DNA of 26,777 bases from Eubacteriales bacterium (GCA_030536565.1 JAUNPT010000001.1:22599-49375), one strand, 5' to 3'. Positions 13,902-22,798 are shown, counted from the first letter of the stretch. Notes: generated by a model from the sequence alone, not told the origin. A program made the numbers and translations.

Positions 13902-14522
13902 ATGGAATTAAATGGAGTTAATTCTGGCTACGCCGCATATGAGGCAGCAGTAACTGGCAAATCAGCCGAAACAAAATATGATGCAGATAACAAAAACATC
14001 AATACATCAAAAAAGCCTGCATATTCAGAAGAAGCAGCAACCTATGAAAAATCCAGCATTTCTGGCTATGCTTCTAATTCTAAAGCTGACCGTACTGCCA
14101 TCGCAGCACAGCTTAAAGCAGATGCCGATAACAGAATGAAACAGATGCAGTCACTTGTTACACAGATGTTTGAAAAACAGGGAATTACAATTGGTAATGC
14201 CGATGATATGTGGAAGGTTCTTGCCAGTGGCAATTTTAAAGCTGATGCTGAAACAATTGCACAGGCAAAGGAAGATATCTCTGAGAATGGATATTGGGGT
14301 GTTGCACAGACCTCTGACAGGATTTTTTCATTTGCAACTGCACTGGCAGGTGATGATCCCGAGCAGATGAAGAAAATGCAGGCAGCTGTTGAAAAAGGTT
14401 TCAAGGAAGCTACTAAATCCTGGGGCAGGAAACTGCCGGAAATTTCAAGCCAGACCTATGATGCAGTAATGAAAAAATTTGATGATTACTATGCATCAAA
14501 AGAAACAAAAACAGAAGAATAA
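13902..14522 (+). CDS. Conserved clostridial protein of unknown function, possible motility regulon
   Basis: I know this type only as a conserved Lachnospiraceae-type hypothetical. The 206-aa product has no signal peptide. Residues about 1-60 are polar and look disordered (short Tyr/Ser/Lys-rich motifs such as YSEEAATYEKSS). The rest is mainly helical: DRTAIAAQLKADADNRMKQM, then MWKVLASGNF, and the conserved-looking ENGYWGVAQTSDRIFSFA followed by GDDPEQMKKM and KSWGRKLPEISSQTYDAVM. The start is the ATG at 13902, five bases after GGAGG; an upstream in-frame ATG (13878) lacks a site. The sigma-D-like promoter suggests coexpression with flagellar genes, but no flagellar gene is in the window. 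Confidence 0.78.
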   Translation: MELNGVNSGYAAYEAAVTGKSAETKYDADNKNINTSKKPAYSEEAATYEKSSISGYASNSKADRTAIAAQLKADADNRMKQMQSLVTQMFEKQGITIGNADDMWKVLASGNFKADAETIAQAKEDISENGYWGVAQTSDRIFSFATALAGDDPEQMKKMQAAVEKGFKEATKSWGRKLPEISSQTYDAVMKKFDDYYASKETKTEE

Positions 14523-14552
14523 TCAGGCTATCCCCCTTGGATATATTTAATA

Positions 14553-14591
14553 AAAAAATCATGTCAGACATATATGCTGACATGATTTTTT
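14553..14591. terminator. Bidirectional terminator between convergent genes
   Basis: AAAAAATCATGTCAG (14553-14567) pairs perfectly with 14577-14591 around a 9-nt loop; T-runs follow on both strands. It ends the gene at 13902 and the leftward SPOCS/LysM gene. Confidence 0.9.
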
Positions 14592-14596
14592 ATTTT

Positions 14597-16225
14597 TTAC
14601 TTTCTCGCCGCCCTGACAAGCAGCAGCTTCTCTCCCCGCTTTACATATGAAGCATCTGTAAGCTGCTCTGTTACAGCCGGATTCATACTCCGTATCAATT
14701 CTGTTGTTGTATGATACTTTTTTGCAATATCCCACATTCTGCTTTTTCCATCAGAGAAATATCCAATCATTGCGGGTGCTTCAATCTGCCCGATTTCATC
14801 ACTAATTTCACAATCTCCGATAACCGAAACAACATTCTTTACAAAGCACAGTATATCAACTGAAACAATTCCCTTTATCTCAATCTGGCCTCCGCCTACC
14901 ATAACGGCTGCCAGCTGGTCAAGTCCTGTAATCACATGATATACCACGTCAGGCAGCTGCTCCTTTGTAAGCTTAACCATAATCTTCTCACTAAATGGAA
15001 TTGCCGCCTTCATGCTGCCCATTGGACTTCGGTCATCATCTGACACATAGAACACATTTGCAAGAATAGCGCCATCTACAATAATACCTTCCTTTGTAAC
15101 CTCCATGCTATCGACCTGAACGGTTCCGGTACAATTACATATCTGTAGTACTCCCCCATGAGCATTCATTGGCTGCTGCCCTGACGCCCTGCATTTTGAA
15201 TTATTATGGATAAGCAGCTGATACAGCGTTTCATCACTGCGCTGTAAGGACAATCTGCAAACAGGCGAATATATATCCTCTATAAGATTCTTTTCACACT
15301 CCTCATATGCTTTGATATCCATATTCATTACAAGCTCTACTGAAATATCCCTGTTTTCTCCATCATAATCAGGTTTTACCTCAACATTTGTACTGATGGG
15401 ACTATGCCTTATGTAGCCTATTAGTTCTGAGCTGCACCCATTAACATCAAGATTTTCCTCAAATGTATCAACTGTATCATACCACTGTACAGGCATACTC
15501 TCATCTAATGGCGTATACATAAGAAAAATGCTTAACTCCCCTGTAATTGTCACACCGCTGTCAGTAAGCCTCGTATTCATATTTCTCACATCAATATCCT
15601 CCCATATTATTTCTCCTATCTGTGGCCTGTCAGATGGAAGTGCCACAGTTGAACGTATTCTTAAATTATCCCGTATTTTTAACGCAACCTGTGTGTAACT
15701 TAGAGGCGCAGTGAGCACCTGCACCATCGGGTAATTCCGGCTTAAGCTGTCGGCATTGTCCCCCTGCCCGGCCTGCTCCACCTCAACTGCTGCCATGATA
15801 TCCTGCATCTCCTCACAGGTTACTGTAAGACTTATTATCGCACGCACACTGATTTTTCTCGAATTAATTTCCTTAATAGTCAGGTCATCTATAACTGCCC
15901 TGCAGGTACAGTTTCCACCATCTACCACGTCAGACATATTTATACTCTCAGAAAAAGGCATCTCTCCTGTCATCTTAACAGGCATATGCCTGCCATCGGT
16001 CTGGCGTGCTCCTATATAAAGCAGGGCAAATTTCAGCTGCCCGCTGACCTGTGCTCTTTCTTTTGATGCCTTTACATCATCATGTACCACAATTCCGTAT
16101 TCCTTAATAATTGAATCTATATCCGCCTTGCTGTCAGGAACATTATAGTCATCATCCAGCGTAATCTGAATTGTATTGCTGCATTTTATCCTTGTTTCGT
16201 GAATAATTTCTTTGTTTAGGTTCAA
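14597..16225 (-). CDS. SPOCS (DUF3794)/LysM protein, SipL-like spore coat morphogenesis factor
   Basis: The 542-aa product has repeated DUF3794/SPOCS domains (the first starts near NTIQITLDDDYNVPD, others follow through about residue 490) and a C-terminal LysM domain (about 495-540; MWDIAKKYHTTTELIRSMNP). This architecture and length match SipL of Clostridioides difficile, which binds SpoIVA at the forespore surface to anchor the coat. I give no symbol because genomes may carry several SPOCS proteins. The start codon is TTG at 16225 with AAAGGAG seven bases upstream; the resulting N-terminus fits the family. It follows the PrcB-type lipoprotein by 28 bp, probably one transcript, and ends at a bidirectional terminator. 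Confidence 0.85.
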   Translation of the reverse strand: MNLNKEIIHETRIKCSNTIQITLDDDYNVPDSKADIDSIIKEYGIVVHDDVKASKERAQVSGQLKFALLYIGARQTDGRHMPVKMTGEMPFSESINMSDVVDGGNCTCRAVIDDLTIKEINSRKISVRAIISLTVTCEEMQDIMAAVEVEQAGQGDNADSLSRNYPMVQVLTAPLSYTQVALKIRDNLRIRSTVALPSDRPQIGEIIWEDIDVRNMNTRLTDSGVTITGELSIFLMYTPLDESMPVQWYDTVDTFEENLDVNGCSSELIGYIRHSPISTNVEVKPDYDGENRDISVELVMNMDIKAYEECEKNLIEDIYSPVCRLSLQRSDETLYQLLIHNNSKCRASGQQPMNAHGGVLQICNCTGTVQVDSMEVTKEGIIVDGAILANVFYVSDDDRSPMGSMKAAIPFSEKIMVKLTKEQLPDVVYHVITGLDQLAAVMVGGGQIEIKGIVSVDILCFVKNVVSVIGDCEISDEIGQIEAPAMIGYFSDGKSRMWDIAKKYHTTTELIRSMNPAVTEQLTDASYVKRGEKLLLVRAARK

Positions 16226-16253
16226 ATCAATTCTCCTTTCACTGCTTATATAG

Positions 16254-16685
16254 CTAAAGCTTAAAAATTATCGACTCGTCTCTCTTTTCAATCTTAACTA
16301 CTATGTAAGGCGTGGTCTTTGTCTCTGTAACAGACTCTGAGGCTGCAGGGCCTATAAGTGTAAAATCAGCACAGATTACTGAATCAGCCAGATACACATC
16401 ATTTACTCTTATGCTGTAGCCGCTGGTTTCCATAGTTCCATAGCCTGCAACAATATATGTATAATCCTTTGTTGTAAACGTAAGCCTTAATGTGCTCCCT
16501 TTCTTTTCCTCTATAAGCTTTGCAAGCTCAACCGGGACATCTGCCGATTCCACTACTGTGTAGTCCAAAGCTTCACCCCTGGCATTATCTGTATCTGACA
16601 CACTGCAGCCCGAAAGACATAGAAGGCCTGCTGCCCCGAAGCAGAAGGCTGTTATAAATATCCTTCTTATCACTCTCCCAAACAT
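16254..16685 (-). CDS. PrcB-domain lipoprotein
   Basis: The 143-aa product is a predicted lipoprotein: Arg-rich n-region, hydrophobic core and lipobox LSGC with Cys27. The C-terminal part resembles the PrcB_C domain (LRLTFTTKDYTYIVAGYGTM, SGYSIRVNDVYL, TPYIVVKIEK), named after a protease-complex subunit but of unclear role in clostridia. The start is uncertain. The frame is open to an ATG at 16715, but 16692-16727 forms a terminator hairpin, so I prefer ATG 16685 just after it; a GTG at 16673 behind GGGAGA is another option. It precedes the SPOCS/LysM gene, suggesting a sporulation or envelope role. Confidence 0.7.
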   Translation of the reverse strand: MFGRVIRRIFITAFCFGAAGLLCLSGCSVSDTDNARGEALDYTVVESADVPVELAKLIEEKKGSTLRLTFTTKDYTYIVAGYGTMETSGYSIRVNDVYLADSVICADFTLIGPAASESVTETKTTPYIVVKIEKRDESIIFKL

Positions 16686-16691
16686 AAAAAC

Positions 16692-16727
16692 ACCCATCAT
16701 AAGACTTGATATCATCTTATGATGGGT
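16692..16727 (-). terminator. Terminator after glmM, overlapping the 5' end of the PrcB frame
   Basis: A perfect 13-bp stem (16727-16715 with 16704-16692, 10-nt loop) is followed leftward by GTTTTT. It ends the MBOAT-SGNH-galE-glmM transcript. As it lies only 6 bp before the likely PrcB start, partial read-through may supply the lipoprotein/SPOCS pair. Confidence 0.8.
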
Positions 16728-16765
16728 AAAAATAGATTATTCACCTTTTAATATAATATTGTTTT

Positions 16766-18118
16766 CTATATTGTATATCCTCTCTGTGATATAACCTCTA
16801 TAACTTCATCAACATACTTTTCACATATTTCTGTCGTATCAGCCTCAACCATCACCCTTACTACAGGCTCGGTACCGCTTTCACGTACAAGAATCCTTCC
16901 ATTATCACCAAGCTTTTCAGCAACCGCCGCAACTGCTGCCTTAACAGCCTCGTCATTCTGGGCCTCCGTTTTATCAGTAACACGCACGTTTTTCAATACC
17001 TGTGGAAAGAATACCAGCGGTGCTGCAAGCTGACTTAGCGTTTTCTTAGTATCCATCATAACCTGCATCATTTTAAGTGCAGTTATAATACCATCTCCGG
17101 TAGTTGCATATTTAGAGAAAATAATATGTCCCGACTGTTCTCCACCAATTCTGTAACCTTTTTCTGACATACATTCATATACATATTTATCACCAACCGC
17201 AGTTTTTTCATATTCAATCCCTGCTGCATCAAATGCTTTGTATAATCCAAAATTTGACATAACCGTTGTTACAACCTTATTGCCCACCAGTTTATCTCTC
17301 TTTTTCATATAGCAGCCGTATATATAAAGAATATGGTCGCCAGTTATAATATCTCCATTTTCATCTACACAAAGGCATCTGTCTGCATCTCCATCAAAAG
17401 CAAAGCCCACGTCTAAATGCTCTCTCCTGACCAAATCCTGAAGGCTCTCTATATGTGTAGAGCCACAGTTATTATTAATATTAGTTCCGTCCGGTTCCGC
17501 ATGAATAACATAAGTTCTGGCTCCAAGGGCATCAAATATGCTCTTTGCTAAAGACCATGCACTTCCGTTAGCCGCATCAATTCCTACCCGCATTCCCTTA
17601 AATGAAAATACAGCAAGGCTCATAAGATATCCCATATATCTGTTACGCCCGGCAACGTAATCGACAGTGCACCCTATTTTCTGTCTTGTAGCAAACGCTG
17701 GCTCCTCCATATCGCCCTCAAGATACGCCTCTATCTGCTCGATTACATCCTCACGCATCTTCTCTCCCTTATCATTAATAAGCTTAATGCCATTATCATA
17801 ATAAGGATTATGAGATGCTGAAATCATAATTCCGCAGTCAAAGTCTTCCGTCCTTACCACATATGAAACACTTGGTGTAGTGGTAACATGCAGAAGATAT
17901 GGGTCTGCACCTGATGCTGTAAGCCCGGCAACCAATGAATACTCAAACATATAACTGCTTCTTCTTGTATCCTTGCCAATTACAATCTTAGCCTTTCCAT
18001 CGTCATGATTCTTACCATAGAACCAGCCTAAAAAACGTCCAACCTTATAGGCATGCTCCACTGTCAGATTAACATTAGCCTCACCACGAAATCCGTCTGT
18101 ACCAAAATATTTACCCAT
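16766..18118 (-). CDS. glmM: Phosphoglucosamine mutase
   Basis: GlmM (450 aa) converts glucosamine-6-phosphate to glucosamine-1-phosphate, on the way to UDP-GlcNAc for peptidoglycan and other glycans. The N-terminus GKYFGTDGFRG is typical; the phosphoserine loop is IMISASHNPYYDNGIKL with catalytic Ser102; a DGDADR metal-binding loop lies near 240; the phosphate-binding RESGTEPVVRVMVE is near the C-terminus. The length is normal. GGAAGG precedes the ATG. It is 14 bp after galE and is the last gene before the terminator at 16692-16727. In many bacteria glmM sits with cdaA/cdaR; here it is with envelope-glycan genes. Confidence 0.96.
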   Translation of the reverse strand: MGKYFGTDGFRGEANVNLTVEHAYKVGRFLGWFYGKNHDDGKAKIVIGKDTRRSSYMFEYSLVAGLTASGADPYLLHVTTTPSVSYVVRTEDFDCGIMISASHNPYYDNGIKLINDKGEKMREDVIEQIEAYLEGDMEEPAFATRQKIGCTVDYVAGRNRYMGYLMSLAVFSFKGMRVGIDAANGSAWSLAKSIFDALGARTYVIHAEPDGTNINNNCGSTHIESLQDLVRREHLDVGFAFDGDADRCLCVDENGDIITGDHILYIYGCYMKKRDKLVGNKVVTTVMSNFGLYKAFDAAGIEYEKTAVGDKYVYECMSEKGYRIGGEQSGHIIFSKYATTGDGIITALKMMQVMMDTKKTLSQLAAPLVFFPQVLKNVRVTDKTEAQNDEAVKAAVAAVAEKLGDNGRILVRESGTEPVVRVMVEADTTEICEKYVDEVIEVISQRGYTI

Positions 18119-18132
18119 ATTACAATTCCTTC

Positions 18133-19149
18133 CTAATCAACATATCCTTCTGGATTATTCTTCTGCCATCTCCATGAATCCTCGCACATTTTCTTCAAAT
18201 CATACTGTGCCTTCCAGCCAAGCTCTCTTGCTGCCTTTCCCGCATCACAGTAGCATACCGGCACATCACCTGCTCTCCTTGGCTTCACCTCATATGGAAT
18301 CTTAACGCCTGTTGCAGCCTCAAAGCTCTTAATAACGTCAAGGACAGATGAGCCCGTACCTGTTCCGAGATTATAAACTGAAATTCCCGGCTTCTTACGC
18401 AGCTTTGAGACAGCCTTTACATGTCCGGCTGCAAGGTCAACAACATGGATATAGTCACGTATACATGTTCCATCAGGAGTATCATAATCGTCACCGAATA
18501 CCCCCAGCTTCTTTAACTTACCAACAGCAACCTGTGTGATATATGGCATCAGATTATTAGGAATCCCTCTGGGATTCTCACCCATTGTCCCGCTTTCATG
18601 GGCACCTATTGGATTAAAATAACGAAGTAATATAACATTCCACTCCGAATCAGCTTTCTGAATATCTATAAGAATTTCCTCAAGCATTTCCTTTGTCTTA
18701 CCATAAGGATTTGTAATCTTGCCTTTAGGACACTCCTCTGTAATTGGCACAAACGATGGATTTCCGTAAACTGTAGCCGACGAAGAAAAAATAATGTTCT
18801 TTACATTATACTTTCTCATCGTATTAAAAAGCACCAGCGAACCTGAGATATTATTCATATAATATTCCAGAGGCTTTTCAACAGATTCCCCAACTGCTTT
18901 TAAGCCTGCAAAATGTATTACACTTTCGACAGCCTCTCTGTCAAATATTTCCTCAAGCTTAGCTGCGTCGTTAATATCCGCCTCATAAAATTTAACTGGT
19001 TTTCCTGTAATCTTCTCAACCCTCCTGAGTGATTCCCTGCTTGAATTAACAAGATTATCTACAACTACGACTTCCTCACCTGCATTCTGAAGCTCAATAA
19101 CTGTATGGCTTCCAATATAACCTGCTCCACCTGTGACTAAAATAGACAT
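18133..19149 (-). CDS. galE: UDP-glucose 4-epimerase
   Basis: GalE (338 aa) interconverts UDP-glucose and UDP-galactose, possibly also the N-acetyl forms. The NAD-binding GGAGYIGSH is at residues 7-15, the catalytic Ser lies in FSSSATVYG (about 121-129), and the YxxxK pair is Tyr149/Lys153 in NPYGKTK, the same spacing as in well-studied GalE. Normal length for the extended SDR family. GGAGG precedes the ATG. It lies 45 bp after the DltD-like gene and directly before glmM; a short ACATGG-TAG-CCATGT hairpin at the upstream stop is too weak to be a sure terminator. With glmM it suggests supply of galactose and GlcNAc donors for a surface glycan. Confidence 0.94.
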   Translation of the reverse strand: MSILVTGGAGYIGSHTVIELQNAGEEVVVVDNLVNSSRESLRRVEKITGKPVKFYEADINDAAKLEEIFDREAVESVIHFAGLKAVGESVEKPLEYYMNNISGSLVLFNTMRKYNVKNIIFSSSATVYGNPSFVPITEECPKGKITNPYGKTKEMLEEILIDIQKADSEWNVILLRYFNPIGAHESGTMGENPRGIPNNLMPYITQVAVGKLKKLGVFGDDYDTPDGTCIRDYIHVVDLAAGHVKAVSKLRKKPGISVYNLGTGTGSSVLDVIKSFEAATGVKIPYEVKPRRAGDVPVCYCDAGKAARELGWKAQYDLKKMCEDSWRWQKNNPEGYVD

Positions 19150-19194
19150 ATGTAATCCTCCGTTCTATCCATATCTTAAAATATTCTAACATGG

Positions 19195-20241
19195 CTACCA
19201 TGTAAATTCAATATTTTCGTATGCTTCGCTTATAGTCCTCTCAAAGTATCTGTCCAAATCTAATTTCCCTGATGCACGCCTCGCAAAAAGCTCACCGACG
19301 ACCTGACTAAAGACAACTGCTGTTTCTCCATACATATGTCCCTCTCTGTCATAAAAGCTGCCTGTGTCTCTTGCAAAAACACTAAACTTCAGCCTGTTGA
19401 AATTATAGTAATCAACTCCAAGTTCATCTGCCAGTCTTTTTATATATACGTCAGCCGCATTAAATTTTTCTTTCTCGTGTCCAACCATTTCCGGATCCTG
19501 AACTGCTGATGTAAATACAATATCAATATTCCTGCTTCTGCACAGACGGACAATCCTTTTTATATAACCCAGCTGACCTGAATCCACCTTGCTCTCATTC
19601 CATTCTATACAGGGCGTATCCGACTTTTTATAGTCAGAATTACGGTAAATAAAGCCACTTCCCTTATATATATCATAAGGATTCATGCTCACGACCGATG
19701 AATCATAATTTTTATATTCCTCTGACTGCTTCTTTTTAACTGTCTGTCCAATAGTTTTATAACACTGCCAGTAATTAGTCCATTTAAGGAAGGTTCCACG
19801 AAATTCCTCCTTTAACATCTTACTGAAATAATACCCTGTTTTTTCCATACATGCAGGATATGCATTATAAATATAATTAAACAATATACTTTCATCATGC
19901 TGGTTAACAAGATACTGATAATCCACATCCAGTATAACCATTGATGGCTTATTATACTTTAATGCATACTTAAGTACATAATATGCATCATTATAATATT
20001 CACCACCCATACACATATTCATCGTCTTCATGCCTGTTTCATCTTCAAAAGCCTCAGGCGAATAACCATAGCTTCCATGTGAAGCTCCAACAATAATACA
20101 GTCAAAATCTCCAGCCTCTGACTCATGAAAAATAAAACGAGACAGTCCCGGCTGCACCAGCATATAATTTAGTAAAGAATTGATTACAATGACCAGTGCA
20201 GTAAACCCCACAACTGGCAGAATCCATCTTTTTTTCTTCAT
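19195..20241 (-). CDS. DltD/AlgJ-like SGNH protein, partner of the MBOAT acyltransferase
   Basis: The 348-aa product has a single N-terminal membrane anchor (about 5-27) and an extracellular SGNH-like domain. The nucleophile block is IIVGASHGSYG with Ser54; the catalytic Asp/His pair is likely Asp298 and His302 in YDREGHMYG. Proteins of this shape (DltD, AlgJ/AlgX, PatB types) work with MBOAT proteins to move acyl groups onto extracellular polymers. The start is ATG 20241 after GGAG; longer frames overlap the MBOAT gene. It begins 19 bp after the MBOAT stop, so the two are surely cotranscribed. The absence of dltA and dltC argues against D-alanylation of teichoic acid; O-acetylation of a polysaccharide is more likely. 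Sequence similarity to named families is low. Confidence 0.77.
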   Translation of the reverse strand: MKKKRWILPVVGFTALVIVINSLLNYMLVQPGLSRFIFHESEAGDFDCIIVGASHGSYGYSPEAFEDETGMKTMNMCMGGEYYNDAYYVLKYALKYNKPSMVILDVDYQYLVNQHDESILFNYIYNAYPACMEKTGYYFSKMLKEEFRGTFLKWTNYWQCYKTIGQTVKKKQSEEYKNYDSSVVSMNPYDIYKGSGFIYRNSDYKKSDTPCIEWNESKVDSGQLGYIKRIVRLCRSRNIDIVFTSAVQDPEMVGHEKEKFNAADVYIKRLADELGVDYYNFNRLKFSVFARDTGSFYDREGHMYGETAVVFSQVVGELFARRASGKLDLDRYFERTISEAYENIEFTW

Positions 20242-20260
20242 TCCAGTCTCCATTCCTGCT

Positions 20261-21775
20261 TTAAAATTGAGCATACATAAATTCAGTTGTTGTTCCAACA
20301 AACCCAAATGGCGCTGTCGCAAAGACTAACACCAGATATACCGCCCATCTGATTACAAGTGGTCTTTCTGCAATAAAATCACGTATATTAATTCCTTTTT
20401 CCTTCATAAGGCTCACAATAAAAAGCACAAAAATCCCTGCCAGAAGCACTTTATAATCCCGCAGGTTAAGCCCCATCTTTAAAAGCCTGCCATCACCTAA
20501 AGCAGCAAAGCTGAAATTGACAAACATTTTTCCGAAAGCTAAAAATGCAAGCCCCGCCGTTGAACACGCATCAAACAGCCAGCCTATATTTACAAGAATG
20601 AAGGTACGGACAATTGAAAATATCTTCCATGCCTTAGACGTCGTATCAACATGGCATTTTTCCGCCATTTTTCCATATACAGGTTTTAACAGGTTACTAA
20701 GTGCAATAATAATACCATTATATAATCCATAGATTATATACTTCCATGCCGCACCATGCCACACGCCAACAATAAAGAAAATAAGTATATTACACAGACA
20801 GATAGGAATCACACGCCCTGTAGTCTTTCCAAATCTTTTTTGAGCTGCTTTTCCTAACTTATGTACTTTCTTTGAGGTGGAAAATGGATAAAAAACATAA
20901 TCCTTCATCCATGTACCCAGCGTAATATGCCATCTCCTCCAAAATTCACCTATTGACTTTGAAAAATAAGGCTGCCTGAAATTCTCGTCAAGATGTATGC
21001 CAAAAATCTCCGCCGCTCCAATAACCACATCAATTCCACCAGAAAAGTCACAGTATTCATACACTGAAAATGCCAGCAAAGCCACAACTATATATGCACC
21101 CGAGTATTCACTGAGATTTCCAAATATACTATTGGAAATCAGGTATGCTCTGTCGGCAAGAATTAATTTTTTTGCAAGTCCCCATAAAATACGCTGAACG
21201 CCATACTCAACATTTTTAATATCAAATGAACTGCCATTTAAAAGCTGTGGTGCCAGCCTGTCAAAACGCCCTATCGGTCCCTGAAGAAGCTGTGGGATAA
21301 ATGCTGCGAACAACCCCAGCTTAAATACATTTCTTTCAGGCTCATATTTTTTATAATAGATATCAATAACATAACTCATAATCTGGAATGTATAAAATGA
21401 TATTCCCAAAGGCATAAAAATACTGAGCTTTTTTAGCTGCAAACCTGAACCTGCTGCTCCCAGCAATAGATTTATATTGCCTATTGTGAAATTACAGTAT
21501 TTTAAAAATAAAAGGATTCCAAAATTAGATACAAGTGCAAGAACAAGCCACATTCTCCGAACATTCTTATCCCTGGCTTCATACATAATCCTTGTAATAA
21601 AATAAGAAGACAAAACCGTAAAAGATATAAACCAAAAACAGCGTAGTCCATAGGTTGCATAGAACGCAAGACTTATAACCAGCAAAAGTATCCACTGATA
21701 CTTTTTAGGCATAAGATAATATACCGCTGCCCCGACTGCTATTGTAAGTAAAAATCCCGCTGATATAAAAGACAT
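20261..21775 (-). CDS. MBOAT-family O-acyltransferase (AlgI/DltB-like)
   Basis: The 504-aa polytopic membrane protein belongs to the MBOAT family. Marks are PLGISFYTFQIMSYVIDIY (about 122-140), the EYCDFSGGIDVVIGAAEIFG segment near 240-260, NFRQPYFSKSIGEFWRRWHITLG with His283, and the presumed catalytic His340 in GVWHGAAWKY. It should carry an acyl group, probably acetyl, across the membrane to its SGNH partner. The start is ATG 21775 behind GGGAG; a frame starting at 21814 has no better site. It heads the unit MBOAT, DltD-like, galE, glmM. Its promoter lies in the 160 bp before it; a TATAAT is visible at about 21880 without a good -35. Confidence 0.88.
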   Translation of the reverse strand: MSFISAGFLLTIAVGAAVYYLMPKKYQWILLLVISLAFYATYGLRCFWFISFTVLSSYFITRIMYEARDKNVRRMWLVLALVSNFGILLFLKYCNFTIGNINLLLGAAGSGLQLKKLSIFMPLGISFYTFQIMSYVIDIYYKKYEPERNVFKLGLFAAFIPQLLQGPIGRFDRLAPQLLNGSSFDIKNVEYGVQRILWGLAKKLILADRAYLISNSIFGNLSEYSGAYIVVALLAFSVYEYCDFSGGIDVVIGAAEIFGIHLDENFRQPYFSKSIGEFWRRWHITLGTWMKDYVFYPFSTSKKVHKLGKAAQKRFGKTTGRVIPICLCNILIFFIVGVWHGAAWKYIIYGLYNGIIIALSNLLKPVYGKMAEKCHVDTTSKAWKIFSIVRTFILVNIGWLFDACSTAGLAFLAFGKMFVNFSFAALGDGRLLKMGLNLRDYKVLLAGIFVLFIVSLMKEKGINIRDFIAERPLVIRWAVYLVLVFATAPFGFVGTTTEFMYAQF

Positions 21776-21942
21776 ATTACTCTCCCATTGCAGCTGTTCT
21801 TTTTTATTTAACAAAACATCACCAGCTGCACACTGGTAAAGTGTACCATATTATGTCTATTTAAACAATAAGCCCATTATAATTTATACGTAATTTTATA
21901 ACAGACGTTGTTATGGTATATTACTTTATATCACAAAAAACC

Positions 21943-21984
21943 CACAAAAAATGATGGGCGTTAATTAACCCATCATTTTTTGTG
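21943..21984 (-). terminator. Terminator overlapping the last codons of the GT2 gene
   Basis: A perfect 16-bp stem (21984-21969 with 21958-21943, 10-nt loop) includes the final codons of the GT2 gene; the stop codon is in the loop (21967-21965). GGTTTTTT follows leftward. It separates the glycosyltransferase/esterase unit from the MBOAT unit. Confidence 0.88.
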
Positions 21985-22702
21985 TTGACCATATATCAAC
22001 AGTATATTTATTGTTTTTGTTATATCTCTTACGAAGATTCTTAAGCTGCTTTAAATACTCCATTGTAACCTTACCTGAAAGCTTTGATTCGCCCTCTGTT
22101 CTTTGCTGGAACTTATAAGGAATCTCCACTACCTTCTTATATGTACCCATAGCAAGAACCTCAACCATAATCTTCCAGCCGATTGGCTGTAAATCTGCAT
22201 TGGCAATCACTTCTTTTCTAAACATAAAAAGACCGCTTGTAGGATCAGAAATCTGACGCAGACATGGCAGCATCCACTGCCCAATTTTTCTTGCTGTTCC
22301 AGATACGAACTTTCTGTACCAATTAAGCCCGCCATCATCTCCACCTGGAATAAGGCGGCTTGGAATACAGAAATCTGCTCCGCTTTCCATTGCCTTGTAC
22401 ATATATTTCAAAACAACTGGCGGATGCTGTAAATCCGCATCCATACATGCCATATAATCACCCTTAGCAAGTTTAAACCCTAAAAGAACAGCTGTTGCAA
22501 GACCCGTTGAATTTTCACGGTGCTCCATTCTTATAACAGGGAAATCCTTTGCCACCTCCATAATTATCTCCGGTGTATTATCCCTGCTGTCATCAACAAA
22601 TAATATCTCATAATCAATACCCTTCAAAGCATCATCAATCTGTGTTACAAGATTACGAATATTCTTTCCTTCATTAAATGTTGGTACTACTACTGATAAC
22701 AT
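21965..22702 (-). CDS. Family 2 glycosyltransferase, polyprenol-phosphate mannose synthase-like
   Basis: The 245-aa product is a GT2 enzyme of the DPM1 type, charging undecaprenyl phosphate with mannose or another hexose from a nucleotide sugar at the inner membrane face. The opening LSVVVPTFNEGKNI, FVDDSRDNT near 35-43, the metal-binding Asp88-Ala-Asp90 in MDADLQHPP, SDPTSGLFMFRKE and the EIPYKFQQRTEGESKLS block are typical. No C-terminal membrane segments are present, as in the short DPM1 form. AAGGAG precedes the ATG. It has its own strong promoter, 153 bp after the SGNH gene at 22856. The PIG-V-like gene upstream is the natural user of its product (inferred). Donor sugar is not determinable. 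Confidence 0.86.
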   Translation of the reverse strand: MLSVVVPTFNEGKNIRNLVTQIDDALKGIDYEILFVDDSRDNTPEIIMEVAKDFPVIRMEHRENSTGLATAVLLGFKLAKGDYMACMDADLQHPPVVLKYMYKAMESGADFCIPSRLIPGGDDGGLNWYRKFVSGTARKIGQWMLPCLRQISDPTSGLFMFRKEVIANADLQPIGWKIMVEVLAMGTYKKVVEIPYKFQQRTEGESKLSGKVTMEYLKQLKNLRKRYNKNNKYTVDIWSTQKMMG

Positions 22703-22798
22703 ATTGTCTCTCCTTAAATCTCTTATCCCGCGATAATTTAATTGATATTATATATTAAATCTATATTCTATTAAAAATATTTTTCTAGCAACTCGCTA

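Noticed and set aside
20261..21775. A dlt (teichoic acid D-alanylation) operon
   Set aside because: The MBOAT and DltD-like genes fit, but no dltA or dltC is present and galE/glmM follow, so a polysaccharide acylation role fits better.
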